Assembly (NCBI GenBank): GCA_964481035.1
Contig: CAYZSE010000004.1
Coordinates: 1 to 51,297 of the forward strand
Direction: 5' to 3'
Source: JAAAPF01 sp964481035
Lineage (GTDB): Bacteria > Pseudomonadota > Alphaproteobacteria > Geminicoccales > Geminicoccaceae
DNA length: 51,297 nucleotides
A program made the position numbers and the translations under genes. The notes below the pieces were generated by a model. That model had not been told where the DNA came from, made no database searches, and saw nothing but the letters and a program-made list of their open reading frames with translations. Below, piece by piece: positions 41,834 to 51,297 of the stretch; positions within the stretch are counted from its first letter, which is position 1; each line of letters begins with the position of its first letter.

Positions 41834-42386
41834 GCAGCGCCTCGAATTGCCTGACGCGCTGGGCGCTCGCCGCCCGAAAGTCGATGGCAACCGGCAGCTC
41901 GTCGGTGAGCCGCAATTCTTGGTAGACGATGCCTTCGGCCACGGTCGCGTCGTAGCGGCAGCGCATCGACCACCGTCCCGGCGCCCGTTCGAGGGGCGCC
42001 TCGCAACCGGTGAGCGCCAAGGTCTCGACGCCGCGCAGCGCCCCGAGCAGGGCATCGAGCGACGGCTGAAGCGCCTCCGGTTTGATTGGGTTGTCAGGAT
42101 GTTGGACCCAGCTCTTGAGAGATTGGGCCAGCCCCGAGGTGTCGACGGTCATCTGCTCGCGCAGCCAGGCTTCGGGATCGTCGACGGGCGCGTCGAGCCG
42201 GCGCAGCCGGAGTTGGTTGAGCGCGGCGAGCGGCGTGTCGTCGCCCTGAACGACGGTGCTGCCATCGGCGAGCGTCCGGCATTCGAGCTCGAGGACCGCC
42301 GGCACGTCGAGCGCCGCGCAGAAATCTTGAGCGGCCGCCGCGAGCGGCGCGAGCACGCCGACGAGAGCGATCAGGCCGGCGCGCAT
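41811..42386 (-). CDS. Secreted hypothetical protein
   Basis: A 191-residue protein with a clear signal peptide (MRAGLIALVGVLAPLAAAAQ) and four cysteines in the mature part (DFCAAL, LECRT, TGCEAP, MRCRYD), which could form two periplasmic disulfides. I do not recognise the fold. Its start lies inside the 3' end of the ACT-like gene (16-base overlap), so the two are translationally linked. The product is predicted to be periplasmic. Confidence 0.7.
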   Translation of the reverse strand: MRAGLIALVGVLAPLAAAAQDFCAALDVPAVLELECRTLADGSTVVQGDDTPLAALNQLRLRRLDAPVDDPEAWLREQMTVDTSGLAQSLKSWVQHPDNPIKPEALQPSLDALLGALRGVETLALTGCEAPLERAPGRWSMRCRYDATVAEGIVYQELRLTDELPVAIDFRAASAQRVRQFEALLNGLRLE

Positions 42387-42643
42387 TTGGCGCCGACCAG
42401 GACATCGGCGACCTCGACGATGCGGCCGAGCCCGTGCGCCAGCTTGCGTGCGGTCGCGGCGTCGACGCCCGCGAGGTGCAGGTCGATGGCGATGGCGGCG
42501 CCAGGGGCCAGCTCGCCGTGATCGTCGAGGCGGGTGTGGCAGAGGGCCGGCACGACACCGTGGCGGGCGAGCACGTCGAAGACGCGCGGCAGCACGTAGG
42601 GCGAGGGCTCGGCGGTGAGCGAGAAGCAGGTTTCGGCGGTCAT
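42371..42643 (-). CDS. Small ACT-domain-like protein
   Basis: A 90-residue protein resembling a single ACT regulatory domain, with FSLTAEPSPYVLPRVFDVLARHGVVPALCHTR in front (a beta-alpha unit from about residue 7) and IDLHLAGVDAATARKLAHGLGRIVEVADV behind. Such proteins are similar to the acetolactate synthase small subunit and usually bind amino acids. The ATG at 42643 has AGGA 7 bases upstream. Its role is unknown. No biosynthetic enzyme lies next to it. Confidence 0.6.
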   Translation of the reverse strand: MTAETCFSLTAEPSPYVLPRVFDVLARHGVVPALCHTRLDDHGELAPGAAIAIDLHLAGVDAATARKLAHGLGRIVEVADVLVGAKCAPA

Positions 42644-42684
42644 AGGTCGATCCTGGCGTGGGTCTGAGCGAAGGCTCTCGTCGG

Positions 42685-42708
42685 CCCGGCGCTCAACGGA
42701 GCGCCGGG
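42685..42708 (-). terminator. Strong GC hairpin between two minus-strand genes
   Basis: A perfect 10-bp inverted repeat (cccggcgctc / gagcgccggg) with an aacg loop lies in the 134-base gap between the winged-helix-like gene and the ACT-like gene. No T-tract follows on the minus strand, so it is not a textbook terminator. It could be an attenuator, an RNA-stability element or a short repetitive palindrome. Confidence 0.4.
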
Positions 42709-42777
42709 AGCCTAATTCGCCGGCCGTGGATCGACAGATACGCCATGTTCGGAGTGTCCGCCCGCGCGCCGCTTTCG

Positions 42778-43266
42778 TCAACCGTCCGAAAAGCGGCCGC
42801 CGGTCAGCTGCTCGAGATGGCCAAGACCCACCTGCGCCACCCGGTAGCGGCCGCGGGCGACGAGAAAGGCGCGCTTGGCGACGAGGTTCTGCTTCACCGA
42901 CTGCGACGGATTGCCGAGCTTCACCCCCTGCTCGAGGAGCAGACGGTTGGCGTCCGCCGTCGCGAAGGACCGCTCGGCGGCGCGGCGCTGCAGAAACCAG
43001 CCGGCGAGGAGCATGCGGTCCACGTCGGTGGCCGCGCGGGGCAGGGTCTGCAGCAACTCGCCGAAGCTCGTCGCCTCCGGGACCGGCTCGGCGGCGGCGG
43101 GCACGTTCGCCGCGGCGGGTGCTCCGGCCTCCAGGCGCCGCAGCAACGCCTCGATCCGCGCGGCGTAGCGGCCGACGAAGGCCTCGGTGCCCTCGACCTC
43201 GAATTCCCGCGCCTGCAGGTTGACCCGGAGCCGGGCGCGCGGGCCGTCGTCAGGCGGCGGGGACAT
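42778..43266 (-). CDS. Hypothetical protein with a possible winged-helix C-terminus
   Basis: A 162-residue protein that I cannot assign. The N-terminal 50 residues look like a beta/alpha unit (RLRVNLQAREFEVEGTEAFV), then comes an Ala/Pro linker. The C-terminal half (MLLAGWFLQRRAAERSFATADANRLLLEQG...LVAKRAFLVARGRYRVAQ) has the helix-helix-strand spacing of a winged-helix DNA-binding domain. The ATG at 43266 overlaps the thioesterase stop by 17 bases, so it is co-translated. A regulatory role is only a guess. Confidence 0.65.
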   Translation of the reverse strand: MSPPPDDGPRARLRVNLQAREFEVEGTEAFVGRYAARIEALLRRLEAGAPAAANVPAAAEPVPEATSFGELLQTLPRAATDVDRMLLAGWFLQRRAAERSFATADANRLLLEQGVKLGNPSQSVKQNLVAKRAFLVARGRYRVAQVGLGHLEQLTGGRFSDG

Positions 43267-43693
43267 GGATGCGCTCCATCACGGAACGCAACGCGGACGG
43301 GATCTCCGTCGGTCGCTGCGTGGCGCGCTCGACGAAGACGTGCACAAAATGGCCCTCCGCCGCGGCGTCGCCGCCGGCGGCGTTGAAGATGCCGATCTCG
43401 TAGCGCACCGACGAACGGCCGAGATGGCCGATCCGCAGCCCCGCGGCGACCCGGTCGGGATAGGCGAGCGAATGGTGAAAGCGGCAGCCCGTCTCGACCG
43501 CCACGCCCACGATCTCGCCGATGTGCGGATCGAAGCCACCTTCCTTGATGAGGAACTCGGCGATCAGCGTGTCGAAGTAGCTGTAGTAAACGACGTTGTT
43601 GACGTGCCCGTAGAGGTCGTTGTCCATCCAGCGTGTCTGGATGTCGACGAAGAAGCGATAGGCGTCGCGGGCGGCGGGTGGCTGCCGCGTCAT
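43250..43693 (-). CDS. Acyl-CoA thioesterase, 4HBT hot-dog family
   Basis: A 147-residue hot-dog-fold thioesterase of the YbgC/4-hydroxybenzoyl-CoA thioesterase type. The active-site block is TRWMDNDLYGHVNNVVYYSYFDT, with an Asp (WMDND) in the expected place, and then a strand region with SVRYEIGIFN and GHFVHVFVE. Acyl-chain specificity is not predictable. The gene lies three bases downstream of the aminopeptidase gene stop, and its own stop overlaps the next gene. Confidence 0.88.
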   Translation of the reverse strand: MTRQPPAARDAYRFFVDIQTRWMDNDLYGHVNNVVYYSYFDTLIAEFLIKEGGFDPHIGEIVGVAVETGCRFHHSLAYPDRVAAGLRIGHLGRSSVRYEIGIFNAAGGDAAAEGHFVHVFVERATQRPTEIPSALRSVMERIHVPAA

Positions 43694-43696
43694 GGC

Positions 43697-45078
43697 TCAG
43701 GTCCCGTAGCGGCGTTCGAGGAGGCGATAGAGGGCGAGGAGCGCCGTCGCCTCGCCGCCGGCCGGCCGGCCGGGTCCGGCCTTGGGGTTGTGCGCATAGA
43801 TGTCGAGATGGGCCCAGCGCGGCGTCGCCTCGACGAAGGCCTGAAGGAACAACGCCGCGGTGATCGCGCCGCCGAAGCGGCTCGTGCCGGTGTTGCTCAG
43901 ATCCGCCACCGGGCTCTCCAGCGAGCGCCGATAGCCCTCGAACAGCGGCAGGCGCCAGACCGGCTCGCGCGCCTCGTCGCCGGCCTCGCCGAGGGCCGCG
44001 GCGAGCTCGTCGTCGGGGGTGAACAGGGCCGGCAGGTCGGCGCCGAGGGCGACCCGCGCAGCGCCGGTCAGCGTCGCCGCGTCGATCAGGAGGTCGGGCT
44101 CCTCGGTGTCCGCCTCGGCGAGCGCGTCGGCGAGGACGAGCCGCCCCTCGGCGTCGGTGTTGCCGATTTCCACCGAAAGGCCCTTGCGCGTGTCGATGAC
44201 GTCGCCCGGGCGAAAGGCATTGCCGGCGACGCTGTTCTCGACCGCCGGAATGAGGAGCCGGAGACGCACGTGCAGGCCTGCGTCCATGACGGCGCCCGCG
44301 AGCGCCAGCATGACCGCGGCGCCGCCCATGTCCTTCTTCATCAAGAGCATGTTCGAGGACGGCTTGAGGTCGAGACCGCCGGTATCGAAGCAGACGCCCT
44401 TGCCGACCAGGGTGAGCCTGGGCGCGGCCGGATCGCCCCAGCGTACGTCCAGCAGGCGCGGCGCCCGCGGGCTCGCCTGGCCGACCGCGTAGACGGCGGG
44501 ATAGTTCCGCGCGAGCAACGCCTCGCCGACGATGGCCTCGAAGGTCGCGCCGTGCGCCACCGCCACGGCCTCGACCCGCTCGCCCAGCTCGGCCGGCCCG
44601 AGCCGGTTGGCCGGCGTGTTGACGAGGTCGCGGGCGAGGGTGACGGCCGTCGCCAGACGCGCGGCGCGCATCATCGCCGGGCCCGACGGGTCGACCGCCA
44701 GCACCGGCCCCGTGTCGTGGGCCGAACGCTTGTAGCGGTAGCGCTGGAGCGCCCAGCCCAGCGCCGCGACATCGACGGCCACGGCGCTTTCGGGCGCGAG
44801 GTGGAAGGAACGGGCGGGCAGGGTGCCCACCGCCTGCGCCGCGGCGAACGGCGAGCCGGGATCCGCGACGACCGCGACGGCACCGAAGAGGCCACCCCCG
44901 TCGTCCGGCAGCAGCGCGCCCGCCCCTGGCTTGGCCGCGAAGCCGGTCGCCTCGAGCCAACGGACGGAAGCGGGCGGCCAGGCTTGACGGATGGCTTCGA
45001 GATCGTTCTCGCGCACGAACCACAGCGGTGCTGCAGCCTCGACGGTCGCGGCGGCGACGAGGCCGATGGGCAACGGCG

Positions 45079-45082
<4 letters not shown>
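43697..45082 (-). CDS. Leucyl aminopeptidase family protein (M17)
   Basis: A 461-residue cytosolic metallo-aminopeptidase of the PepA/PepB family. Metal and active-site residues are visible in LVGKGVCFDTGGLDLKP (K228, D233, K240), MKKDMGGAAVM (D251) and the family signature NTDAEGRLVLADAL (308-321, with R314). The N-terminal domain is shorter and divergent, as in other M17 members. The ATG at 45082 overlaps the valS stop (ATGA), so it is translationally coupled to valS. Confidence 0.92.
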
Positions 45083-47718
<2,636 letters not shown>

Positions 47719-47889
47719 CGATCCGTTTGTCCGGGGATCCGCGCAGTCCGGCGAAACTAGAAGAACGGCGGACGGCCTTCAAGCGGGGCTCGGCCGCCGC
47801 GCGCTCGGATCGCCATGCGCGGGCGGATCAACCTCGAAGCGAACCATCGACCAGGCCCGCTCGCCCGGGCCATCGGCGCCGTTATCAGG

Positions 47890-47907
47890 GCCGCGGCGTG
47901 CCGCGGC
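47890..47907 (-). terminator. GC-rich inverted repeat downstream of popZ
   Basis: Two copies of the self-complementary octamer gccgcggc, separated by gt, lie 15 bases beyond the popZ stop. They could form a hairpin in the popZ transcript. No T-tract follows, so intrinsic termination is uncertain. The rest of the 204-base gap to valS shows nothing else. Confidence 0.3.
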
Positions 47908-47922
47908 AAGGGAGCGGCGGTC

Positions 47923-48663
47923 CTATTCCGGCTGCGCGTCGCGGACCAGCCGCTTGATCTCGCGCTCGACGATCCGCTCCACCAGCCCGGGCAGATGCTG
48001 GTCGAGCCAAGCCTTGAGCTCGGGGCGCACGAGGTCGGCGAGAAAGGCCTCGATGCTGCGGGCACCTTGCGGGATGGCCTCGCCGGGTGCCACCGCCGAC
48101 GAGAGCCGCCGCAGGGCACCGCCCGCGGCGGTCGCCGCGCCGGTGTCGAGCAGCACGTCCGCCATCTCGTCGATCGAGGCGGCGTCGGCGGCGGCCGCAG
48201 CTCGCCGCGCCGTGTCGGCGAGCGCGCCGTCCGCCGGCATCTCGATCACGGTGGCGAAGCCGTCGTCGCCTTCACCGGGCGGCGCCTGCGGATCACGCTC
48301 CTCGAGCTCCGCCTCCGACATGTCGAGGTCGTCGTCTCCAGAGCTCGCCTCCTCGTCGATCGTGAAGGCGTCGAGCGAAGCGTCGCCGAGCGCATCCGCC
48401 GCTGCCGAGAGGTCGCCTTCGTCGTCGAAGATGTGCGCGGGCGACGCGGCGTCGTCCGCCCGCTGGTCGGCTTCGGTGAGCTCCAGGATGTCGTCGGCCG
48501 CGGCGACGTCGACCAGGTCGTGATCCGCGTCGTCGCCTCCGGCGTCGTGCGCGGCGGGCGTCGCCGCCTGCGGCGGGTCGACCTCGTCGTCCGCAATGAT
48601 CTTGCGGATCGAGGAGAGGATCTCGTCCATGGACGGTTCGCCGGCCTGATCGCCGTTGCTCAT
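47923..48663 (-). CDS. popZ: PopZ-like polar organizing protein (DUF2497)
   Basis: A 246-residue protein with the PopZ architecture. A short N-terminal helix PSMDEILSSIRKIIADDE binds partner proteins. Then comes a long acidic, low-complexity middle (about residues 35-130, rich in Asp, Ala and Glu), and a C-terminal multimerisation region SIEAFLADLVRPELKAWLD followed by VERIVEREIKRLV. In Caulobacter PopZ forms polar condensates that tether the ParB-bound origin. Adjacency to valS is conserved. The ATG at 48663 starts MSNGDQ; an upstream in-frame start at 48678 is less likely. Confidence 0.9.
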   Translation of the reverse strand: MSNGDQAGEPSMDEILSSIRKIIADDEVDPPQAATPAAHDAGGDDADHDLVDVAAADDILELTEADQRADDAASPAHIFDDEGDLSAAADALGDASLDAFTIDEEASSGDDDLDMSEAELEERDPQAPPGEGDDGFATVIEMPADGALADTARRAAAAADAASIDEMADVLLDTGAATAAGGALRRLSSAVAPGEAIPQGARSIEAFLADLVRPELKAWLDQHLPGLVERIVEREIKRLVRDAQPE

Positions 48664-48918
48664 GATCGCGCTCCGCAAGCTCGCTGGGACGTCGCGACGA
48701 GAATTAGGCGAGAAGGGTTAATCGAAGGCTAAGGGCGCCTGCCGGATGCGGCCGGCTCTCGCTCTTCGGCCGCGCGGCGCGCGTCGGCCGAGCGGGCGAG
48801 GAAGTGCCTGGCTCGACGATGGCGCCGCGCGGCCGCAACACGCGTAGCAGGCCGGCGGCGGGCGTCGGCGCGCCGCAGGATCGAGATCCGGCGCCTCGGG
48901 ATCGAAGCGGCGGCGGGC
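48664..48918. other. Intergenic region between popZ and the PCMT-family gene
   Basis: These 255 bases hold no credible gene. In several Alphaproteobacteria a TolC-type outer-membrane protein gene lies between a PCMT-family gene and popZ, but translating this stretch in all frames shows only arginine-rich low-complexity text and no TolC-like segment. The popZ promoter is expected near its right part; ttaaccctt and taattctc on the minus strand make a slightly AT-richer patch at about 48700-48722. Confidence 0.5.
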
Positions 48919-49569
48919 TCAAAAATCGAAGACGGGCGTGGCTTCGAGGCCGCGTAGGCGCGGGATCGCCGCGTCGAACAGCGTCCGCTCGCCCGGATGG
49001 CCTCGGACGCGGGTGACGAGGCAGCCCTTGCCCATCCGCCCGTCGCCGCGGACGAGTACGAGGCGGCCGCCTTCCGCGAGTTGCGCGACGAGGCGGTCCG
49101 GTACCTCGGGGACCTGGCCGATGACGAGGACGACGTCGTAGGGTGCCTTCGCGGCATGGCCATCGAGGGGCGTGGGCGCGGTCACGAACAGCGCGTTGTC
49201 CGCATCGAGCGCGGCGGCGCGGCTCTCGATCGTCGCGATGTCGTCGGCATCGACGACCGCGAACACGGTGGCGACGAGGCGGGCGAGCACCACTGCCGCA
49301 TAGCCCGTATCGCAGCCGACCAGCAACGCGGTGTCGTCGGGACCGGGCCGCGCCGCCTCGAGCATCCGGCCCAGGACCAAGGGCTCGATCAAGAAGCGGC
49401 CGTCGCGCAACAGGATGTCGTCGTCGCTGTAGGCCACCGTCTTCAGGTGCGCCGGCAAGAACGGCGGCCGCGGTACGCTCTCCATGGCGTCGAGAACCCG
49501 GGGGTCGGTCACGTTGCTGGGGCGCAGCTGGTTCTCGATCATGTTGCGGCGGCGCGTGACGTCGTCCAT
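48919..49569 (-). CDS. Protein-L-isoaspartate O-methyltransferase family protein
   Basis: A 216-residue SAM-methyltransferase-fold protein of the PCMT family. It begins RRRNMIENQLRPSNVTDPRVLDAM and FLPAHLKTVAYSDDDILL, close to the family N-terminus, with a glycine motif LLVGCDTGYAAVVLARL (about residues 82-98). The loop that normally reads GTGSGY is altered to GCDTGY, and the isoaspartate-binding region is divergent, as in the alphaproteobacterial copies next to tolC/popZ. Repair activity should therefore not be assumed. Confidence 0.85.
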   Translation of the reverse strand: MDDVTRRRNMIENQLRPSNVTDPRVLDAMESVPRPPFLPAHLKTVAYSDDDILLRDGRFLIEPLVLGRMLEAARPGPDDTALLVGCDTGYAAVVLARLVATVFAVVDADDIATIESRAAALDADNALFVTAPTPLDGHAAKAPYDVVLVIGQVPEVPDRLVAQLAEGGRLVLVRGDGRMGKGCLVTRVRGHPGERTLFDAAIPRLRGLEATPVFDF

Positions 49570-49685
49570 CTTCGGGTCCTCTCGCGAGCGGAACGCACCG
49601 GAGCATGCCGGCTCGCCGCTGTCGCGCCAATGGGGGTCGAGCGTCGCTTTTGGTCGCGCCGCCGGCGCTCGGTACGGAGCGCCGC

Positions 49686-49713
49686 TTGACCGACCGCGTG
49701 GCCACTGTCAAAA
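49686..49713 (+). promoter_or_regulatory. Possible promoter for tRNA-Cys
   Basis: TTGACC at 49686-49691 and TCAAAA at 49708-49713 are separated by 16 bases, and the tRNA starts 14 bases further on. The -35 is good and the -10 is poor. Matching is by eye only. Confidence 0.3.
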
Positions 49714-49726
49714 CGCGGATCCCGTC

Positions 49727-49797
49727 GGCCCGGTGGCAGAGTGGTCATGCAGAGGACTGCAAATCCTCGTACGTCGGTTCGATTCCGGCCCGGGCCT
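49727..49797 (+). tRNA. tRNA-Cys (GCA anticodon)
   Basis: A 71-base cloverleaf with acceptor ggcccgg/ccgggcc, anticodon arm gagga-ctgcaaa-tcctc with anticodon GCA, and T-arm gtcgg-ttcgatt-ccggc. The discriminator is T, as expected for Cys. No CCA is encoded (the next bases are cga), so it must be added after transcription. Confidence 0.95.
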
Positions 49798-49855
49798 CGA
49801 GCGGCGTGAAGATTGCACGGGGCGAGCGCGGCTGATACTGACGTGACTCGAGCGA

Positions 49856-49930
49856 TCCGGGGTAGCTCAGCGGTAGAGCAATCGGCTGTTAACCGATCGG
49901 TCGTCGGTTCGAATCCGACCCCCGGAGCCA
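49856..49930 (+). tRNA. tRNA-Asn (GTT anticodon)
   Basis: A 75-base cloverleaf with acceptor tccgggg/ccccgga, D-arm gctc..gagc, anticodon arm atcgg-ctgttaa-ccgat with anticodon GTT, T-arm gtcgg-ttcgaat-ccgac, discriminator G and an encoded CCA. It lies 58 bases after tRNA-Cys on the same strand, and the two are probably co-transcribed or use adjacent promoters. Confidence 0.97.
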
Positions 49931-49984
49931 AACCCTCCACCCCGATCGGGTGAAGCGGCGGGCGAAGGTGGCAGGCGAAGGCGA

Positions 49985-50698
49985 ATGGTTCGGCGCGGCG
50001 CACCCATCGTCGTCTTGACAGGGGCGGGCATCTCCGCCGAGAGCGGGCTCGCGACCTTTCGCGGTGCCGGCGGCCTGTGGGAGGGGCACGCCCTCGAGGA
50101 CGTGGCGACGCCCGAGGCGTTCGCTCGCGACCCCTTGCTCGTCCAGCGCTTCTACAATGCGCGCCGAGCCCAGCTCCGCGATCCGGCGGTGGCCCCGAAC
50201 CCGGCGCATCGCGCCCTCGCGCGCCTCGAGGCGGCATGGCCGGGGCCGTTCCTCCTGGTGACTCAAAACGTGGACAACCTGCACGAGCGAGCGGGACACC
50301 GCCGCGTTGTCCACATGCACGGCGCGCTCGACCGTGCCCGATGCACCGCCTGCGGGCACGCTTGCACATGGCTGGAGGACCTCGAGGTGACGAGCAGCTG
50401 CCCCGGTTGCGGGACCCACGGGCGACTGCGGCCGGCGATCGTGTGGTTCGGCGAGATCCCGCTGCATAGGGAGGACATCGCCGACGCGCTCGCCGAGGCG
50501 GCGCTGTTCGCCGCCATCGGCACGAGCGGCGTGGTCTATCCCGCCGCCGGCTTCGTCGCCGAAGCCAAGGCCCACGGTGCCCGAACCCTGGAGCTGAATC
50601 TCGAGCCGTCGTCGGTGCGCTCGCACTTCGACGAGGCGCGCCATGGTCCCGCCGGCGAGATCGTCCCTACCTGGGTCGATGAACTGCTCGACGATTGA
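49985..50698 (+). CDS. cobB: NAD-dependent protein deacylase, sirtuin (CobB-like)
   Basis: A 237-residue Sir2-family enzyme. NAD-binding GAGISAESGLATFRG, the QNVDNLHERAG block, the catalytic histidine in HMHGAL (H112), and four zinc cysteines (C120, C123, C139, C142) are all present. Y57 and R60 form the Tyr-x-x-Arg motif of class III sirtuins, which recognises acidic acyl groups, so desuccinylase activity is likely beside deacetylase activity. The ATG at 49985 has only a weak ribosome-binding site. It follows the tRNA pair by 54 bases. Confidence 0.92.
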   Translation: MVRRGAPIVVLTGAGISAESGLATFRGAGGLWEGHALEDVATPEAFARDPLLVQRFYNARRAQLRDPAVAPNPAHRALARLEAAWPGPFLLVTQNVDNLHERAGHRRVVHMHGALDRARCTACGHACTWLEDLEVTSSCPGCGTHGRLRPAIVWFGEIPLHREDIADALAEAALFAAIGTSGVVYPAAGFVAEAKAHGARTLELNLEPSSVRSHFDEARHGPAGEIVPTWVDELLDD

Positions 50699-50705
50699 GC
50701 CCACC

Positions 50706-50766
50706 TGTGGACAGTCGGGATAAGTCCGACCTGGGGATAAGCCGGGACGACCCGATCTGTGGATAA
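50706..50766. promoter_or_regulatory. Cluster of DnaA-box-like 9-mers
   Basis: Within 61 bases four sites resemble the DnaA box (TGTGGATAA in this orientation): 50758-50766 is a perfect match; 50732-50740 (tggggataa) has one mismatch; 50706-50714 (tgtggacag) and 50715-50723 (tcgggataa) have two each and are adjacent. All face the same way. The cluster lies between the sirtuin and DUF1244 genes. No AT-rich unwinding element is seen beside it. Confidence 0.5.
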
Positions 50767-50934
50767 GTCGAAACCGGCTGGCGATGGAGGTCGGCGGAGA
50801 TCGGTTGATCGCGTCTCCAGCCTCGGCCGCGGCTCCGCTGGATCTCGCATGGCCTCCTCGGGCTGCCGAGCTCCGCGCGCCACAGATCGGGACGCCGCCG
50901 TGCCGGAGGTGTCGTGGCGGCGATGGTGCGAGCC
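50767..50934. other. Remaining gap between DnaA-box-like cluster and DUF1244 gene
   Basis: GC-rich sequence with no credible gene or strong hairpin. The 3' ends of the two flanking genes face each other, so no promoter is required here. Confidence 0.5.
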
Positions 50935-51252
50935 TCAGCCGCGCTCTTTGGCGGTGCCGGCGAAGGCGGCCTCCTGCGCCTCGCTCGCCTCGACCTGATG
51001 CTTCGCCTTCCAGCTGGCATAAGGCTCGCCATAGACGATCTCGCGCGCTTCCTCGTAGTCGAAGTCGACGCCGCGCTCCGCGGCCGCCGCGGCGTACCAT
51101 TTGGAGAGGCAGTTGCGGCAGAAGGCAGCGAGGTTCATGAGGTCGATGTTCTGCACATCGGGACGGTCGCGGAGGTGCTCCACGAGCCGGCGGAAGGCAG
51201 CGGCTTCGACTTCGACGCGGGTCTGCGGGTCGAGCTTGGCGAGCGGGTCCAT
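50935..51252 (-). CDS. DUF1244 family protein
   Basis: A 105-residue protein of a conserved small family (SMc04008-like domain) found in Proteobacteria. The hallmark block VQNIDLMNLAAFCRNCLSKWY holds a CxxC pair, followed by REIVYGEPYASWKAKHQ. Its function is unknown. The ATG at 51252 is preceded by GGAGA at good spacing. It converges on the sirtuin gene, with the DnaA-box-like cluster between them. Confidence 0.92.
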   Translation of the reverse strand: MDPLAKLDPQTRVEVEAAAFRRLVEHLRDRPDVQNIDLMNLAAFCRNCLSKWYAAAAAERGVDFDYEEAREIVYGEPYASWKAKHQVEASEAQEAAFAGTAKERG

Positions 51253-51297
51253 CGCGTGTCTCCGAGTGGTGTCGGTCGTCGATCGTGGTGACAGGGA

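Noticed and set aside
48716..48721. CtrA half-site (TTAACC on the minus strand) upstream of popZ
   Set aside because: A full CtrA site needs a second TTAA half at fixed spacing. Only a TAATT-like stretch follows, at the wrong distance.
50706..50766. Calling the DnaA-box cluster the chromosome origin
   Set aside because: Only one box is perfect, there is no AT-rich unwinding region, and typical alphaproteobacterial origin neighbours are not present. Kept only as a possible DnaA-binding cluster.

Overview
The window is a gene-dense stretch of a very GC-rich chromosome (about 70% G+C by eye). It looks like an alphaproteobacterium, most likely of a Rhodospirillales-like lineage. The evidence is gene content and order: recG/sdhE/mfd; histone-deacetylase-like/xseB/ispA/dxs/tlyA; murA/DUF2948/hisD/UPF0262/phosphatase/infA/maf/rng/yacG; and popZ next to valS. 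GTG and TTG starts are common, and most operon neighbours overlap by 1 to 17 bases.

Layout. 1-7.7 kb: PHA synthase (running off the left edge), an FAH-family hydrolase, a secreted Cache protein, an orphan TRAP-type binding protein, the N-end-rule transferase bpt, an SLC13/TrkA_C transporter and a coiled-coil protein. 7.8-7.9 kb: a short AT-rich islet. 7.9-16.5 kb: DUF502, recG (opposite strand), sdhE, mfd, an HDAC-family hydrolase, xseB and ispA. 16.5-30.7 kb: dxs runs directly into a hopanoid module: hpnC, hpnB, hpnD, hpnE, shc and hpnG on the plus strand, hpnH and hpnN on the minus strand, then hpnM and a sulfotransferase on the plus strand. The module sits between dxs and tlyA. 31.4-34.5 kb: a metC-like lyase, then an amino-acid ABC binding protein and ATPase with no permease genes between them. 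34.5-35.3 kb: a nearly gene-free stretch ending in tRNA-Thr. 35.4-41.8 kb: the murA-to-yacG housekeeping run. 41.8-49.6 kb (minus strand): three small uncharacterised proteins, a thioesterase, a leucyl aminopeptidase, valS, popZ and a PCMT-family methyltransferase. 49.7-51.3 kb: tRNA-Cys, tRNA-Asn, a sirtuin, a cluster of DnaA-box-like sites and a DUF1244 protein.

How it works together. dxs and ispA supply isoprenoid precursors (the MEP pathway entry step and farnesyl diphosphate). HpnC/D/E convert farnesyl diphosphate to squalene, Shc cyclises it to hopene, HpnH and HpnG add adenosine and process it toward ribosylhopane, and HpnN with HpnM are expected to move hopanoids to the outer membrane. 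Genes for later head-group steps (for example hpnO, I, J, K) are not in the window. The most unusual element is the sulfotransferase gene overlapping the 3' end of hpnM. Other points of interest are the permease-less amino-acid ABC pair, the 105-bp convergent coding overlap of hpnG and hpnH, and the DnaA-box cluster. No insertion sequences, prophage genes or CRISPR arrays were seen.
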